A stretch of DNA of 7,387 nt from Acidobacteriota bacterium (lineage in GTDB: Bacteria > Acidobacteriota > Thermoanaerobaculia > Multivoradales > JAHEKO01): contig JAOTUP010000088.1 in the NCBI GenBank assembly GCA_029863825.1, positions 1-7,387 of the forward strand. Reading direction: 5' to 3'. The notes under the pieces are model-generated. The model ran no database searches. It was not told the DNA's origin and worked only from the letters and a program-made list of their open reading frames with translations. Made by a program: the position numbers and the translations under genes. Shown here piece after piece: positions 1 to 6,313 of the stretch; position 1 is the stretch's first letter; the number at the start of each line of letters is the position of its first letter.

Positions 1-1033
1 CTCCGCCGAGCTGACCCAGCGCCCAAACGGCATGGCGGCGCACCTCGGTGTCCTCTGTCTTCAGCGCCGAGACAAGCGGCTCCACATACGATGGATTACC
101 GCTGTTACCCATCGTTACAGCCACGTTGCGCTTGAGTCCAGCCAGCTTGGCGCGTTTCATCGGACTTCCACGAAATGTCTGGCTATACGCCGCTGAATCC
201 ATCGACAACAGCCCGGCCAGTGTCAGCTGCTTGCGGGCCGAGCCGAGTTCGAACTCCGGTGAAACGTCGGGGAGTCGCTGCTCGTTGTGAGGGCACACGT
301 CTTGACAGATGTCACAGCCGAAGACCCACTCGCCGAGGTGGGGACGCACCGATTCCGGTACTTCGCCGCGATGCTCGATCGTCCAATAGCTGATGCAACG
401 ATTGGAGTCGAGGGTGTAGGGCTCCGGCAGGGCACCGGTCGGGCACGCGTCGAGACAACGCGTGCAGCTGCCGCACAAGTCGGCGATCGGTTGATCGGCG
501 GCGAGCGTCAGATCTGTGAAGATCTGACCGAGGAAGAACCATGAGCCGCACCGGGGATCAAGCAGGCATGTGTTCTTGCCGATTGCCCCCAACCCCGCCG
601 CAGCGGCAAGGTCGCGCTCCAGGACTGGACCGGTATCGACGTACCATCGAGTCCGTGAGCCTGGGAACGCCTCTCTCACTCGTCGTGACAGGCGATCCAG
701 CCTCTTCCCCATGAGATCGTGATAATCCGCACCGCGTGCATATCTGGAGACTCGCGGCCACAGATCGCCCGGCGGCTCGGGAGCGAGGGCGCCCTCGGAG
801 TACTGAAGCGCGACGCACAGGACCGACGTTGCGCCCGGGAAAATCGCTCTTGGATCCAGGCGTGCCTCTATCCGCCTCTCGAGATAGCGCATCCCGGCCT
901 GCCGACCGGCCGCCAGCCACTCGAGAAACACCCGCCCGTGCTCGGCCGGTTGCAGAACAGCGACGCCGCAGCGCGCGAACCCGGCCTCCTCAGCCCAGTT
1001 TTTGAGCAGAATCGCTCTTTCTTTCGCATCCAC
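1..1033 (-). CDS. queG: Epoxyqueuosine reductase QueG (C-terminus cut by window edge)
   Basis: QueG reduces epoxyqueuosine to queuosine at tRNA position 34 in the cytoplasm, using cobalamin and two [4Fe-4S] clusters (family knowledge). The frame is open from the left edge for 344 codons. Counting from GTG at 1033, the N-terminal domain typical of QueG contains YVDTGPVLERD at 131-141 and GAIGKNT at 149-155. The ferredoxin-like part has CGSCTRCLDACPTGAL at 187-202 (C187, C190, C193, C197), RCISYW at 212-217 and WVFGCDICQDVCPHN at 236-250 (C240, C243, C247). Residues 292-344 resemble the HEAT-like repeats that end the longer QueG proteins. E. coli QueG is about 379 residues, so only a few dozen are probably missing. 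GTG 1033 is chosen because it places about 20 residues before the GFARCGVA strand, as usual in the family. An in-frame ATG at 1084 would add 17 residues with no family resemblance. Identity is secure; the start is not. Confidence 0.95.
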   Translation of the reverse strand, partial: MDAKERAILLKNWAEEAGFARCGVAVLQPAEHGRVFLEWLAAGRQAGMRYLERRIEARLDPRAIFPGATSVLCVALQYSEGALAPEPPGDLWPRVSRYARGADYHDLMGKRLDRLSRRVREAFPGSRTRWYVDTGPVLERDLAAAAGLGAIGKNTCLLDPRCGSWFFLGQIFTDLTLAADQPIADLCGSCTRCLDACPTGALPEPYTLDSNRCISYWTIEHRGEVPESVRPHLGEWVFGCDICQDVCPHNEQRLPDVSPEFELGSARKQLTLAGLLSMDSAAYSQTFRGSPMKRAKLAGLKRNVAVTMGNSGNPSYVEPLVSALKTEDTEVRRHAVWALGQLGG

Positions 1034-1048
1034 GAGTCTGCATTGTAG

Positions 1049-1054
1049 CCCTCC
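1049..1054 (-). promoter_or_regulatory. Shine-Dalgarno-like GGAGGG upstream of queG
   Basis: The only strong purine-rich ribosome-binding motif near the queG start. It lies 15 nt from the favoured GTG (1033), which is too far for a standard site. It is 5 nt from an ATG at 1043 that is out of frame with QueG and reaches a stop after 17 codons. Its use for queG is therefore uncertain. Confidence 0.4.
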
Positions 1055-1072
1055 GCCCGACGGCGCACCTTC

Positions 1073-1089
1073 CTTGCAGCACATGCAAG
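1073..1089. repeat. Perfect inverted repeat CTTGCA-N5-TGCAAG
   Basis: CTTGCAGCACATGCAAG has two exact 6-bp arms around a 5-base spacer, in the intergenic region between the divergent queG and leucine dehydrogenase genes. Its size and position suit the operator of a dimeric regulator, or a small hairpin. The symmetry is seen directly; the regulatory role is inference, and no regulator gene is adjacent. It overlaps the alternative upstream ATG (1084) of queG. Confidence 0.45.
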
Positions 1090-1103
1090 CGATCCGTTAG
1101 ACT
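1074..1103 (+). promoter_or_regulatory. Weak sigma-70-like promoter candidate for leucine dehydrogenase
   Basis: TTGCAG (1074-1079) and TAGACT (1098-1103) are separated by 18 bp, matching the -35 and -10 consensus at 3 of 6 and 4 of 6 positions. The inverted repeat at 1073-1089 covers the -35 element, an arrangement that would suit repression. A transcript would have a leader of about 150 nt. Matches this weak occur by chance. I see no other strong signal in 1104-1246. Confidence 0.2.
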
Positions 1104-1246
1104 TTCAGGCCTGGCCGGACGACAACGGTGCCGCACGGCATCATCTGCGACAACCCGGACAGGTCGTTCCAAGACCTAAGAAAACGGCCGGGACAAGGTG
1201 GTCGGCGTGCTTTCGCCCCTGGCGCACGGTTCCGGTACGGACAGCT

Positions 1247-1252
1247 GAAGGA
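1247..1252 (+). promoter_or_regulatory. Ribosome-binding site AAGGAG deciding the leucine dehydrogenase start
   Basis: AAGGAG lies 6 nt before ATG 1259 but directly abuts the in-frame GTG at 1253. The spacing therefore selects ATG 1259 as the start. Residue numbering of the enzyme agrees (see the gene). Confidence 0.8.
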
Positions 1253-1258
1253 GTGGTA

Positions 1259-2362
1259 ATGCAGTTATTCGATACCGTCGTTGAGATGGGTCACGAACGT
1301 GTCCTTCTCTGCTCCAATCCGGACGTCGGACTGCGGGCGATCATTGCCGTTCACTCGACGGTCCTGGGACCGGGTCTGGGCGGCTTACGCATGTGGCCGT
1401 TCAAGAGCGATGAAGAAGCGTTGACCGATGTCCTTCGGCTGTCGCGCGGTATGACCTACAAAGCAGCGGCGGCGGGACTGAATCTCGGCGGCGGCAAGGC
1501 CGTTATCCTCGGCGATTCCAAGAAAGACAAGAGCGAAGCGCTCTTCCGCTCTTTCGGAAGATTTGTAGAGTCCCTGAACGGGCACTACATCACGGCGGAA
1601 GACGTCGGGACCGACATGGAGGACATGGAGCTCATTCTCAGCGAAACTCGATGGGTCACCGGCGTGTCACCAGCCCATGGAGGAAGCGGTGACCCCTCGT
1701 CAGTCACTGCTTACGGCGTCCTTCAAGGTATCAAGGCTGCGGTTCGCGAGAGGAGTGGGGAACCAGAGGTCGAGGGCAAGTCGGTAGCGATTCAAGGCCT
1801 CGGAAGCGTCGGTTTCTATCTCGCCAAGTACTTGCGGGAAGAAGGCGCCAAGGTTATTGGCTGCGACATAGATGCCGAGGCGACAGACCGCGCAGCAGCC
1901 GAGCTCGGTGTCGAGATCGTGCCCCCGGACGACATCCTGGACGTCGACTGTGACATTCTCGCTCCATGTGCATTGGGGGCCCTGTTCAACGAGGAGACGA
2001 TTCCCCAACTGCGGTGTGGCATCGTCGCCGGCGCGGCCAACAATCAGCTCGCCAACGCCAAGCGAGACGGCAAGGAGCTCCACGAGCGCGGCATCCTGTA
2101 CGCACCGGACTTCGTGATCAATGCCGGCGGCTTGATAAATGTCTACAACGAGCTCGGCGGTGGTTACAACCGAGAGCGAGCATTGCGCATGACACGGGGC
2201 ATCTATTTGAATCTCATGCGCGTCTTCCAGATCTCAAAGGAAGAGGGCATCGCGACGTACCTCGCAGCCGACAGGCTTGCCGAGGAGCGAATCGAGACGG
2301 TCAAGAAGCTCGGGTCGCGGCACTGGGGCCGGTTTATCCAAAACGGCGAGCCGCGACGCTAG
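1259..2362 (+). CDS. Leucine dehydrogenase (Glu/Leu/Phe/Val dehydrogenase family)
   Basis: NAD-dependent oxidative deamination of leucine, and usually also valine and isoleucine, to branched-chain 2-oxo acids and ammonium in the cytoplasm. The reaction is reversible. The 367-residue protein follows Bacillus leucine dehydrogenase along its whole length. With ATG 1259 as residue 1, the catalytic-site residues fall on the same numbers as in the Bacillus enzyme: L40 in LGGLRMW, K68 in MTYKAAAAGLNLGGGK, K80 at the end of that motif, and D115 in ITAEDVG. The Rossmann domain has GLGSVG at 180-185 with D203 at the end of the second strand, fitting NAD rather than NADP. APCALGA (235-241), ANNQL (260-264) and NAGGLIN (288-294) are also family signatures. 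An upstream GTG at 1253 would add two residues but touches the ribosome-binding site. The gene is divergent from queG and convergent with cmk, with stops overlapping by 3 bases. It has no visible pathway partner here; roles in branched-chain amino acid breakdown or iso-fatty-acid precursor supply are inference. Symbols ldh and bcd are both used in the literature. Exact substrate preference within the family is not proven. Confidence 0.93.
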   Translation: MQLFDTVVEMGHERVLLCSNPDVGLRAIIAVHSTVLGPGLGGLRMWPFKSDEEALTDVLRLSRGMTYKAAAAGLNLGGGKAVILGDSKKDKSEALFRSFGRFVESLNGHYITAEDVGTDMEDMELILSETRWVTGVSPAHGGSGDPSSVTAYGVLQGIKAAVRERSGEPEVEGKSVAIQGLGSVGFYLAKYLREEGAKVIGCDIDAEATDRAAAELGVEIVPPDDILDVDCDILAPCALGALFNEETIPQLRCGIVAGAANNQLANAKRDGKELHERGILYAPDFVINAGGLINVYNELGGGYNRERALRMTRGIYLNLMRVFQISKEEGIATYLAADRLAEERIETVKKLGSRHWGRFIQNGEPRR

Positions 2363-3069
2363 CGCTGTGAGCTGAGGTTCGCCTCAGCGACCAGCACGTG
2401 CTCGACGATGCCGGCCGCCACTTGGTCGGCAGTAAGGGCGTCGGTGACGACCAGCGTGTAGCTCGAGTTTCGTGTCAGCGGCGATTCAGTCCGGTTGGAG
2501 TCACGCGCGTCGCGATCCTGCACTTCGCTCAGCACCTCACTTAGCTCCACGTCATCGCCGGCGGACTCCGTCAGCTGGAGCCACCGACGCCGTGCTCTGA
2601 CGTCAGCACTCGCTTCGAGGTAGAACTTGTGCCGCGCCTCCGGGAAGACACGTGTCCCGATGTCTCGCCCCTCGAGCACCGCACCCTGCCGGCTGGCGCC
2701 TTCGCGTTGAAGCTCGACCATCCGTTCCCGGACACCGGCATAGGCGGAGATTCTCGAGGTCAGCTGCGACACTGCCAGCGAATAGGCTCGAGATCCCGGG
2801 TTCTCACCGTCGAGATGCACTTGCAGGGTGTCGCCGTCCAGCACCAGCTGCACGTCTGTGCGGGCGACTATCGCCTCCACGGCGCTTCGGTCATCGGGGT
2901 CCGTACCGGATTCCAGAATCTTGAGAGCGAGAGCCCGGTACATAGCGCCGGTCGACAGATAGGGGATCCCCAACCGCTCGGCCACCCGCTTCGCCACCGT
3001 CGTCTTGCCGACACCCGAGGGCCCGTCGATGGCGACGATGAGCGGCCTCCCGGTCGACGCCGCGATCAT
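2359..3069 (-). CDS. cmk: Cytidylate kinase (CMP/dCMP kinase)
   Basis: Transfers the gamma phosphate of ATP to CMP or dCMP, feeding CTP and dCTP synthesis; cytoplasmic. The 236-residue protein, close to the roughly 225-230 usual for the family, has the P-loop GPSGVGKT at 16-23, YLSTGAMYR at 37-45, the CMP-kinase insert around 85-122 (VHLDGEN to VELQRE), EGRDIGTRVFP at 133-143 and the lid arginines in RARRR further on. The frame stays open 70 codons upstream, to 3279, but that part runs through rluB in another frame and has no kinase character. ATG 3069 overlaps the rluB stop as ATGA, which points to coupled translation. The scpA-scpB-rluB-cmk order is known from other phyla, for example actinobacteria. 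In the CMP-binding insert, the Ile-Arg pair I remember as usual reads A95-Y96; this may be a lineage variant. The stop codon shares CTAG with the converging dehydrogenase stop. Confidence 0.95.
   Translation of the reverse strand: MIAASTGRPLIVAIDGPSGVGKTTVAKRVAERLGIPYLSTGAMYRALALKILESGTDPDDRSAVEAIVARTDVQLVLDGDTLQVHLDGENPGSRAYSLAVSQLTSRISAYAGVRERMVELQREGASRQGAVLEGRDIGTRVFPEARHKFYLEASADVRARRRWLQLTESAGDDVELSEVLSEVQDRDARDSNRTESPLTRNSSYTLVVTDALTADQVAAGIVEHVLVAEANLSSQR
2371..2388. terminator. Stem-loop after leucine dehydrogenase, inside the cmk 3' end
   Basis: GCTGAGG-TTCG-CCTCAGC forms a perfect 7-bp stem with a 4-base loop, 8 nt after the dehydrogenase stop. No T-run follows on the plus strand, so it is not a classical intrinsic terminator. 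It may be a transcript-end stabiliser or a weak or Rho-assisted terminator. It also encodes cmk residues A228-S233, exactly codon-aligned. A 10-bp palindrome, AGCACGTGCT, follows at 2393-2402. Confidence 0.5.
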
Positions 3070-3830
3070 CCGCGCTGCGCCTTCGGAGTGACGGGCGAGG
3101 TTTTCCCTAGGCGTTCGATCTCCGAAGGTGTCAACTCTCGGAAGGCACCTTTCGGGAGTCGCGGATCGCGGACGCCTCCAATCGCCACCCGGCGCAACCT
3201 CTGCACCGGATATCCGGCGCGCAAGAACATCTCGCGAATCTGCCTCGTTCGGCCTTCCCGAAGCTCCATTTGCCACCACGAGTTGGAGGCCGACTCTCGC
3301 CCTCCAAGACGCCGTTTGATCGGCGTGATCCTGGCCGGCAATGTGCGACGACCGGCGATAACGACGCCCCGGCGCAAGCGCTCGATCACCTGTTGTGGTG
3401 GGCGACCCTTGACCTTGATCTCATACGTCTTGGCGCACCCGTAGCGCGGATGAGCGACGCGATGTGCGAACTCACCGTCGTCAGTGAGAACGAGCAGGCC
3501 CTCTGTATCGAAATCGAGACGGCCAACGGCAATCAGAGTTGAGCGAAGCCGGGGAGGGATCAAATCAAACACGGTCGGCCGTCCTTCAGGGTCGGACTTT
3601 GTGGTCATGACACCGGTCGGCTTGTTGAGCAGGAAATACAGCTGCGGAGCCTCGAGTTGAATCCGGCGCCCATCCAGCTTGACGGCGTCGACGGACGGGT
3701 CCGCCTTGTCGCCGATCGTCGCCAGCTTGCCATTGACAGTGACTCTCCCCTGCCGAATCAGGTCTTCGGCAGCGCGGCGTGATGCCTTCCCGGCACGGGC
3801 CAGCAGTTTCTGCAGGCGTTCCTGCGTCAT
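3066..3830 (-). CDS. rluB: 23S rRNA pseudouridine synthase, RluB/RsuA family
   Basis: Isomerises uridine to pseudouridine in rRNA. RluB acts on position 2605 of 23S rRNA in E. coli; the exact target here is inferred from the gene neighbourhood. The 254 residues comprise an N-terminal S4 RNA-binding domain (about 2-60: RLQKLLARAGKASRRAAEDLI, then GRVTVNGK at 28-35) followed by the RsuA-type catalytic domain. This has the strand LYFLLNKPTGVMTT (64-77), the catalytic motif GRLDFDTEGLL (103-113) with catalytic Asp D106, and a C-terminal REGRTRQIREM segment. The sister enzymes RsuA and RluE/F share the fold, but linkage to scpAB favours RluB. The start overlaps the scpB stop as ATGA, and a strong purine-rich ribosome-binding stretch lies immediately upstream. 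The stop overlaps the cmk start in the same way. Lengths and motifs are complete, and no damage is seen. Confidence 0.94.
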   Translation of the reverse strand: MTQERLQKLLARAGKASRRAAEDLIRQGRVTVNGKLATIGDKADPSVDAVKLDGRRIQLEAPQLYFLLNKPTGVMTTKSDPEGRPTVFDLIPPRLRSTLIAVGRLDFDTEGLLVLTDDGEFAHRVAHPRYGCAKTYEIKVKGRPPQQVIERLRRGVVIAGRRTLPARITPIKRRLGGRESASNSWWQMELREGRTRQIREMFLRAGYPVQRLRRVAIGGVRDPRLPKGAFRELTPSEIERLGKTSPVTPKAQRG

Positions 3831-4504
3831 TCCTCCTCTTCCCCCTCCCGCCGCGAATCAGCACCGACTTCCTCGAGCGCGGCTACCGCCTCGGGTCCGA
3901 AGATCTCGTCGTCATTGTCGTCGCCATCGTTCGAGCCGTTCGACAGGGCCAGAGGGCCCTCGAGAGAGCTTTCGATCATCTCCTCGAAGTCCTCCAGTGG
4001 TGGCAGATCCTCAAGGCTCGGCAGTCCGAAGTGCATCAGAAACTCGCGCGTCGTGGCATATAGGAAGGGCTTTCCGACAACCATCTTTCGCCCTTTGATG
4101 CGCACCAGTCTGCGTTCCAGAAGCGTCTTCAAGACTCCACTCGAGTTGACGCCGCGCAATTCCTGGATCTCTGGACCAGTGATCGGTTGTCGGTAGGCTA
4201 CGATCGCCAGTGTTTCCAGCGCCGCCATCGAGAGCCGATTGCGTCCCGTGAGTTCGAAGAGGCGACGAAGGTAATCGTACATTTCCGGACGGGTAACAAG
4301 ACGGATGCCACCCGCCACCTCTTCGGCCTTGATCCCTTGCTGCTGCTCACCGCGATAGCGCGCCAGGACGCGCTCGATGGCTGCATCGACCGCCAGCTGT
4401 TCTCCCGGACCGAACAACTCGACGAGTTTCGATTTCTGGATCGGTTCCGCAGTAGCGAACAACGCAGCCTCGATGACGGCCTCCATCTCAGCTGTGTCAA
4501 TCAC
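3827..4504 (-). CDS. scpB: Segregation and condensation protein B (ScpB)
   Basis: ScpB is the winged-helix kite subunit that dimerises and binds the ScpA kleisin in the SMC-ScpAB condensin on the nucleoid. The 225-residue protein begins MEAVIEAALFATAEPI (7-22), the classical ScpB opening. It continues with GIRLVT at 66-71 and the family signature LETLAIVAYRQPITGPEI (96-113), followed by LRGVNSSGVLKTLLERRLV and GRKMVVGKPFLYATT (138-152). Two winged-helix domains are implied. From about residue 164 the chain is low-complexity and acidic (DGDDNDDE at 193-200) and ends in EGEEEE. Such tails are common but variable in ScpB. The start is GTG 4504, overlapping the scpA stop as GTGA; ATG 4486 (M7) is the alternative and would still keep the conserved part. 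I see no strong ribosome-binding site at either start, in line with translation coupled to scpA. Confidence 0.95.
   Translation of the reverse strand: MIDTAEMEAVIEAALFATAEPIQKSKLVELFGPGEQLAVDAAIERVLARYRGEQQQGIKAEEVAGGIRLVTRPEMYDYLRRLFELTGRNRLSMAALETLAIVAYRQPITGPEIQELRGVNSSGVLKTLLERRLVRIKGRKMVVGKPFLYATTREFLMHFGLPSLEDLPPLEDFEEMIESSLEGPLALSNGSNDGDDNDDEIFGPEAVAALEEVGADSRREGEEEE
3831..3840 (-). promoter_or_regulatory. Purine-rich ribosome-binding site of rluB within scpB
   Basis: AAGAGGAGGA lies directly before the rluB ATG. The AGGAGG core is only 1 nt from the start; GAGG registers further upstream give about 4 nt. The same bases encode the terminal glutamates of ScpB, so the acidic tail and the initiation signal are written in one stretch. 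Confidence 0.6.
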
Positions 4505-5289
4505 GCCTGGAGTGCCTCGAGTTCGTGCAACTCAAGTTGACGTTTCGTACGGTACAGCAAGAGATCTCCCACTCCGGTTTGGTGGACCCGAACGAGGTCC
4601 AGGCGAGCGAGTTCCAGTAATGCGAGGAACGTGGCGATGGCTTCAGCGCGGCAGCTGAGATGGCGCAAGTCGGCGAGCACATCGAGCGGCTTCCCGACCT
4701 CGAGTCGATTCAGCAGGCGCTCGAACTGATCCTTCACGGAAAAGCTCTCCGAACGTACGAGAAACGGCGGCGGGTGCTCTCGCTCATAACGATTGAGCAG
4801 TTGCTTGAAAGCACCGAGGAGATCGAACATGGAAATCTCTCCGAGGTCGATGGTGTCATCGCTCGAAGCACTGTCGATCTTCTCCGGATCCCGAGTCAAA
4901 ACGCCGCGGCGAAGACTGTGAATTTCCGCCAACGACTGCGCCGCTTCCTTCAGCTTCTCGTACTCCAAGAGCCTGGCGACGAGCTCTTCGCGAGGATCCT
5001 CCTCGGCTCCGTCCTCGGCTTTGGGACGGGGAAGAAGCATTCTCGATTTCAGGTGAACCAACATCGCGGCCTCGTAGACATAGTCCGCAGCGACATCGAT
5101 ACTGAGCTCTCCCATGAGACCGAGATACTCATGAAACTGATCGCAGATCAAGGCCACCGGAATGTCGGTAATCTCTACCTGATTGATACGCACTAAATGA
5201 AGCAGAAGGTCGAGGGGACCCTCGAACGATGGCAACCGCACTCTCCACAGATCAGGGAGGGAGCCATCGGTGCCCACCTGCCTGCTCAT
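4501..5289 (-). CDS. scpA: Segregation and condensation protein A (ScpA, kleisin)
   Basis: ScpA is the kleisin that bridges the head of one SMC subunit and the neck of the other, and recruits ScpB dimers. The 262-residue protein carries the kleisin N-terminal signature FEGPLDLLLHL (22-32), then RINQVEITDIPVALICDQF. The following segment, YVYEAAMLVHLKSRMLLPRP, is the standard ScpA helix. A charged linker and a C-terminal winged-helix part ending in FLALLELARLDLVRVHQ follow. ATG 5289 is preferred because it overlaps the trpS stop as ATGA; an in-frame GTG at 5301 would add four residues inside trpS. The region before it is G-rich (5290-5303) and gives only a loose ribosome-binding site. scpB follows with a 4-base overlap, so the two subunits are probably made in coupled amounts. 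Confidence 0.95.
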   Translation of the reverse strand: MSRQVGTDGSLPDLWRVRLPSFEGPLDLLLHLVRINQVEITDIPVALICDQFHEYLGLMGELSIDVAADYVYEAAMLVHLKSRMLLPRPKAEDGAEEDPREELVARLLEYEKLKEAAQSLAEIHSLRRGVLTRDPEKIDSASSDDTIDLGEISMFDLLGAFKQLLNRYEREHPPPFLVRSESFSVKDQFERLLNRLEVGKPLDVLADLRHLSCRAEAIATFLALLELARLDLVRVHQTGVGDLLLYRTKRQLELHELEALQA

Positions 5290-6299
5290 ACCGAACCCCA
5301 CCCCCGCGAGTAGTCCAGAGCCATCGCAGAGCGCACTTGCCGCATCGTCTCCGTCGCTCGTGAGCGAGCCCTCTCCGAGCCGGCGCGGAGTATCTCCAGC
5401 AACTGGCCCTTGTCTTGTATAAGTTCTTCTCTGCGTCTGCGGATCGGCTCAAGGAACTCGATGAGCCGATCGGCGAGCAGCTTCTTGTCATCGACGCAAC
5501 CGATTTGCGCCAGCCGGCACTGGCGAGCCACCTGATCCTGCACTTCCTGCGGTGAGACCAAGCGATGAAAATCGTACAGATTGCAGGCGTCGGGGTGCCC
5601 CGCGTCCGTACGTCTCAGACGCGTCGGATCGGTGAACATCGTCTTGCACTTGCGACGAATCTCGTCCGGCGAATCGGCCAGATCGATGGTGTTGTCATAT
5701 GACTTGGACATCTTTCGCCCATCCAGTCCCGGCACTCGCGGCGTCGGTGTAAAGAACGCCTGAGGCTCTGGGAAGACATGTCCATACTGTGAATTGAAGC
5801 GACGCGTGATCTCGCGGCTGAGTTCCAAATGACTTGCCTGATCCTCTCCTACGGGCACCAGATCAGCTCGATACAGCACGATGTCCGCAGTCTGGAGCAC
5901 AGGATAGCCGAGAAAGCCGTACGTCGACAGATCGCGGTTGTTCAGCTCGCGGATCTGTTCTTTGTAGGTCGGCACGCGTTCGAGCCACCCGAGTGGTGTG
6001 ATCATCGAAAGCAGCAGGTGCAACTCGGCATGCTCCGGCACCATAGATTGCAGGAAGACCACCGATTTCTCGACGTCGAGACCCGATGCCAACCAATCGG
6101 CGAGCATTTCCAGCGCGTTGTCGACGATGTCGGAGGTGTTTGAGTAATCCGTCGTCAGGGCATGCCAGTCGGCAATGAAGTAATAGCAGTCGTAGCGATC
6201 CTGCAGATCCACCCAGTTCTTGACCGCACCGAAGTAATTCCCAAGATGGATCTTGCCGGTTGCTCGCATTCCCGAGAGAACAATCTTGTCGCCTGCCAC
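5286..6299 (-). CDS. trpS: Tryptophanyl-tRNA synthetase (TrpRS)
   Basis: Class I aminoacyl-tRNA synthetase that charges tRNA-Trp with tryptophan and ATP in the cytoplasm. From GTG 6299 it is 337 residues (E. coli about 334). It shows the HIGH-type motif HLGN (18-21), the tryptophan-pocket region YPVLQTADIVLY (132-143) with D139, VPVGEDQ (148-154), HLELSREI (157-164) and the KMSKS loop at 196-200. The C-terminal anticodon-binding part contains AQIGCVDDKKLLADRL. The glutamine usually found in GEDQxQH is serine here (GEDQASH), a variant I remember in other TrpRS subgroups. Two starts compete. GTG 6299 has GAGGGG three bases upstream. TTG 6317 would overlap the protease stop as TTGA and add six residues, but has no ribosome-binding site. 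GTG is chosen. I see no T-box, attenuator or Trp-codon leader upstream. The stop overlaps scpA by 4 bases. Confidence 0.95.
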   Translation of the reverse strand: MAGDKIVLSGMRATGKIHLGNYFGAVKNWVDLQDRYDCYYFIADWHALTTDYSNTSDIVDNALEMLADWLASGLDVEKSVVFLQSMVPEHAELHLLLSMITPLGWLERVPTYKEQIRELNNRDLSTYGFLGYPVLQTADIVLYRADLVPVGEDQASHLELSREITRRFNSQYGHVFPEPQAFFTPTPRVPGLDGRKMSKSYDNTIDLADSPDEIRRKCKTMFTDPTRLRRTDAGHPDACNLYDFHRLVSPQEVQDQVARQCRLAQIGCVDDKKLLADRLIEFLEPIRRRREELIQDKGQLLEILRAGSERARSRATETMRQVRSAMALDYSRGWGSV

Positions 6300-6302
6300 T
6301 AT

Positions 6303-6308
6303 CCCCTC
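6303..6308 (-). promoter_or_regulatory. Ribosome-binding site GAGGGG favouring the trpS GTG start
   Basis: GAGGGG sits three bases before GTG 6299, with the GAGG register five bases away, and lies downstream of the protease stop at 6314-6316. No comparable motif precedes the competing TTG at 6317. Confidence 0.5.
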
Positions 6309-6313
6309 ATTCC

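Noticed and set aside
558..1048. Several open frames on both strands overlapping the queG N-terminal half
   Set aside because: The QueG frame is continuous through this region with its conserved motifs; the others have shadow-like composition.
1113..1194. Similar GGCCGGAC (1113-1120) and GGCCGGGAC (1186-1194) segments
   Set aside because: Short GC-rich near-matches are expected by chance here; no spacing or symmetry suggests a site.
3070..3279. Upstream in-frame extension of cmk by 70 codons
   Set aside because: It overlaps the rluB 3' end in another frame and shows no kinase-like sequence. ATG 3069 gives the normal family length and an ATGA overlap.
2629..3444. Open frame of 271 codons on the plus strand
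   Set aside because: It lies antisense across cmk and rluB, both with complete family motifs. The translation is rich in Arg, Pro and His with no recognisable domain, as expected from an opposite-strand shadow in GC-rich DNA.
4660..5196. Open frame of 178 codons on the plus strand
   Set aside because: Exactly antisense to scpA with no family resemblance of its own; an opposite-strand shadow.
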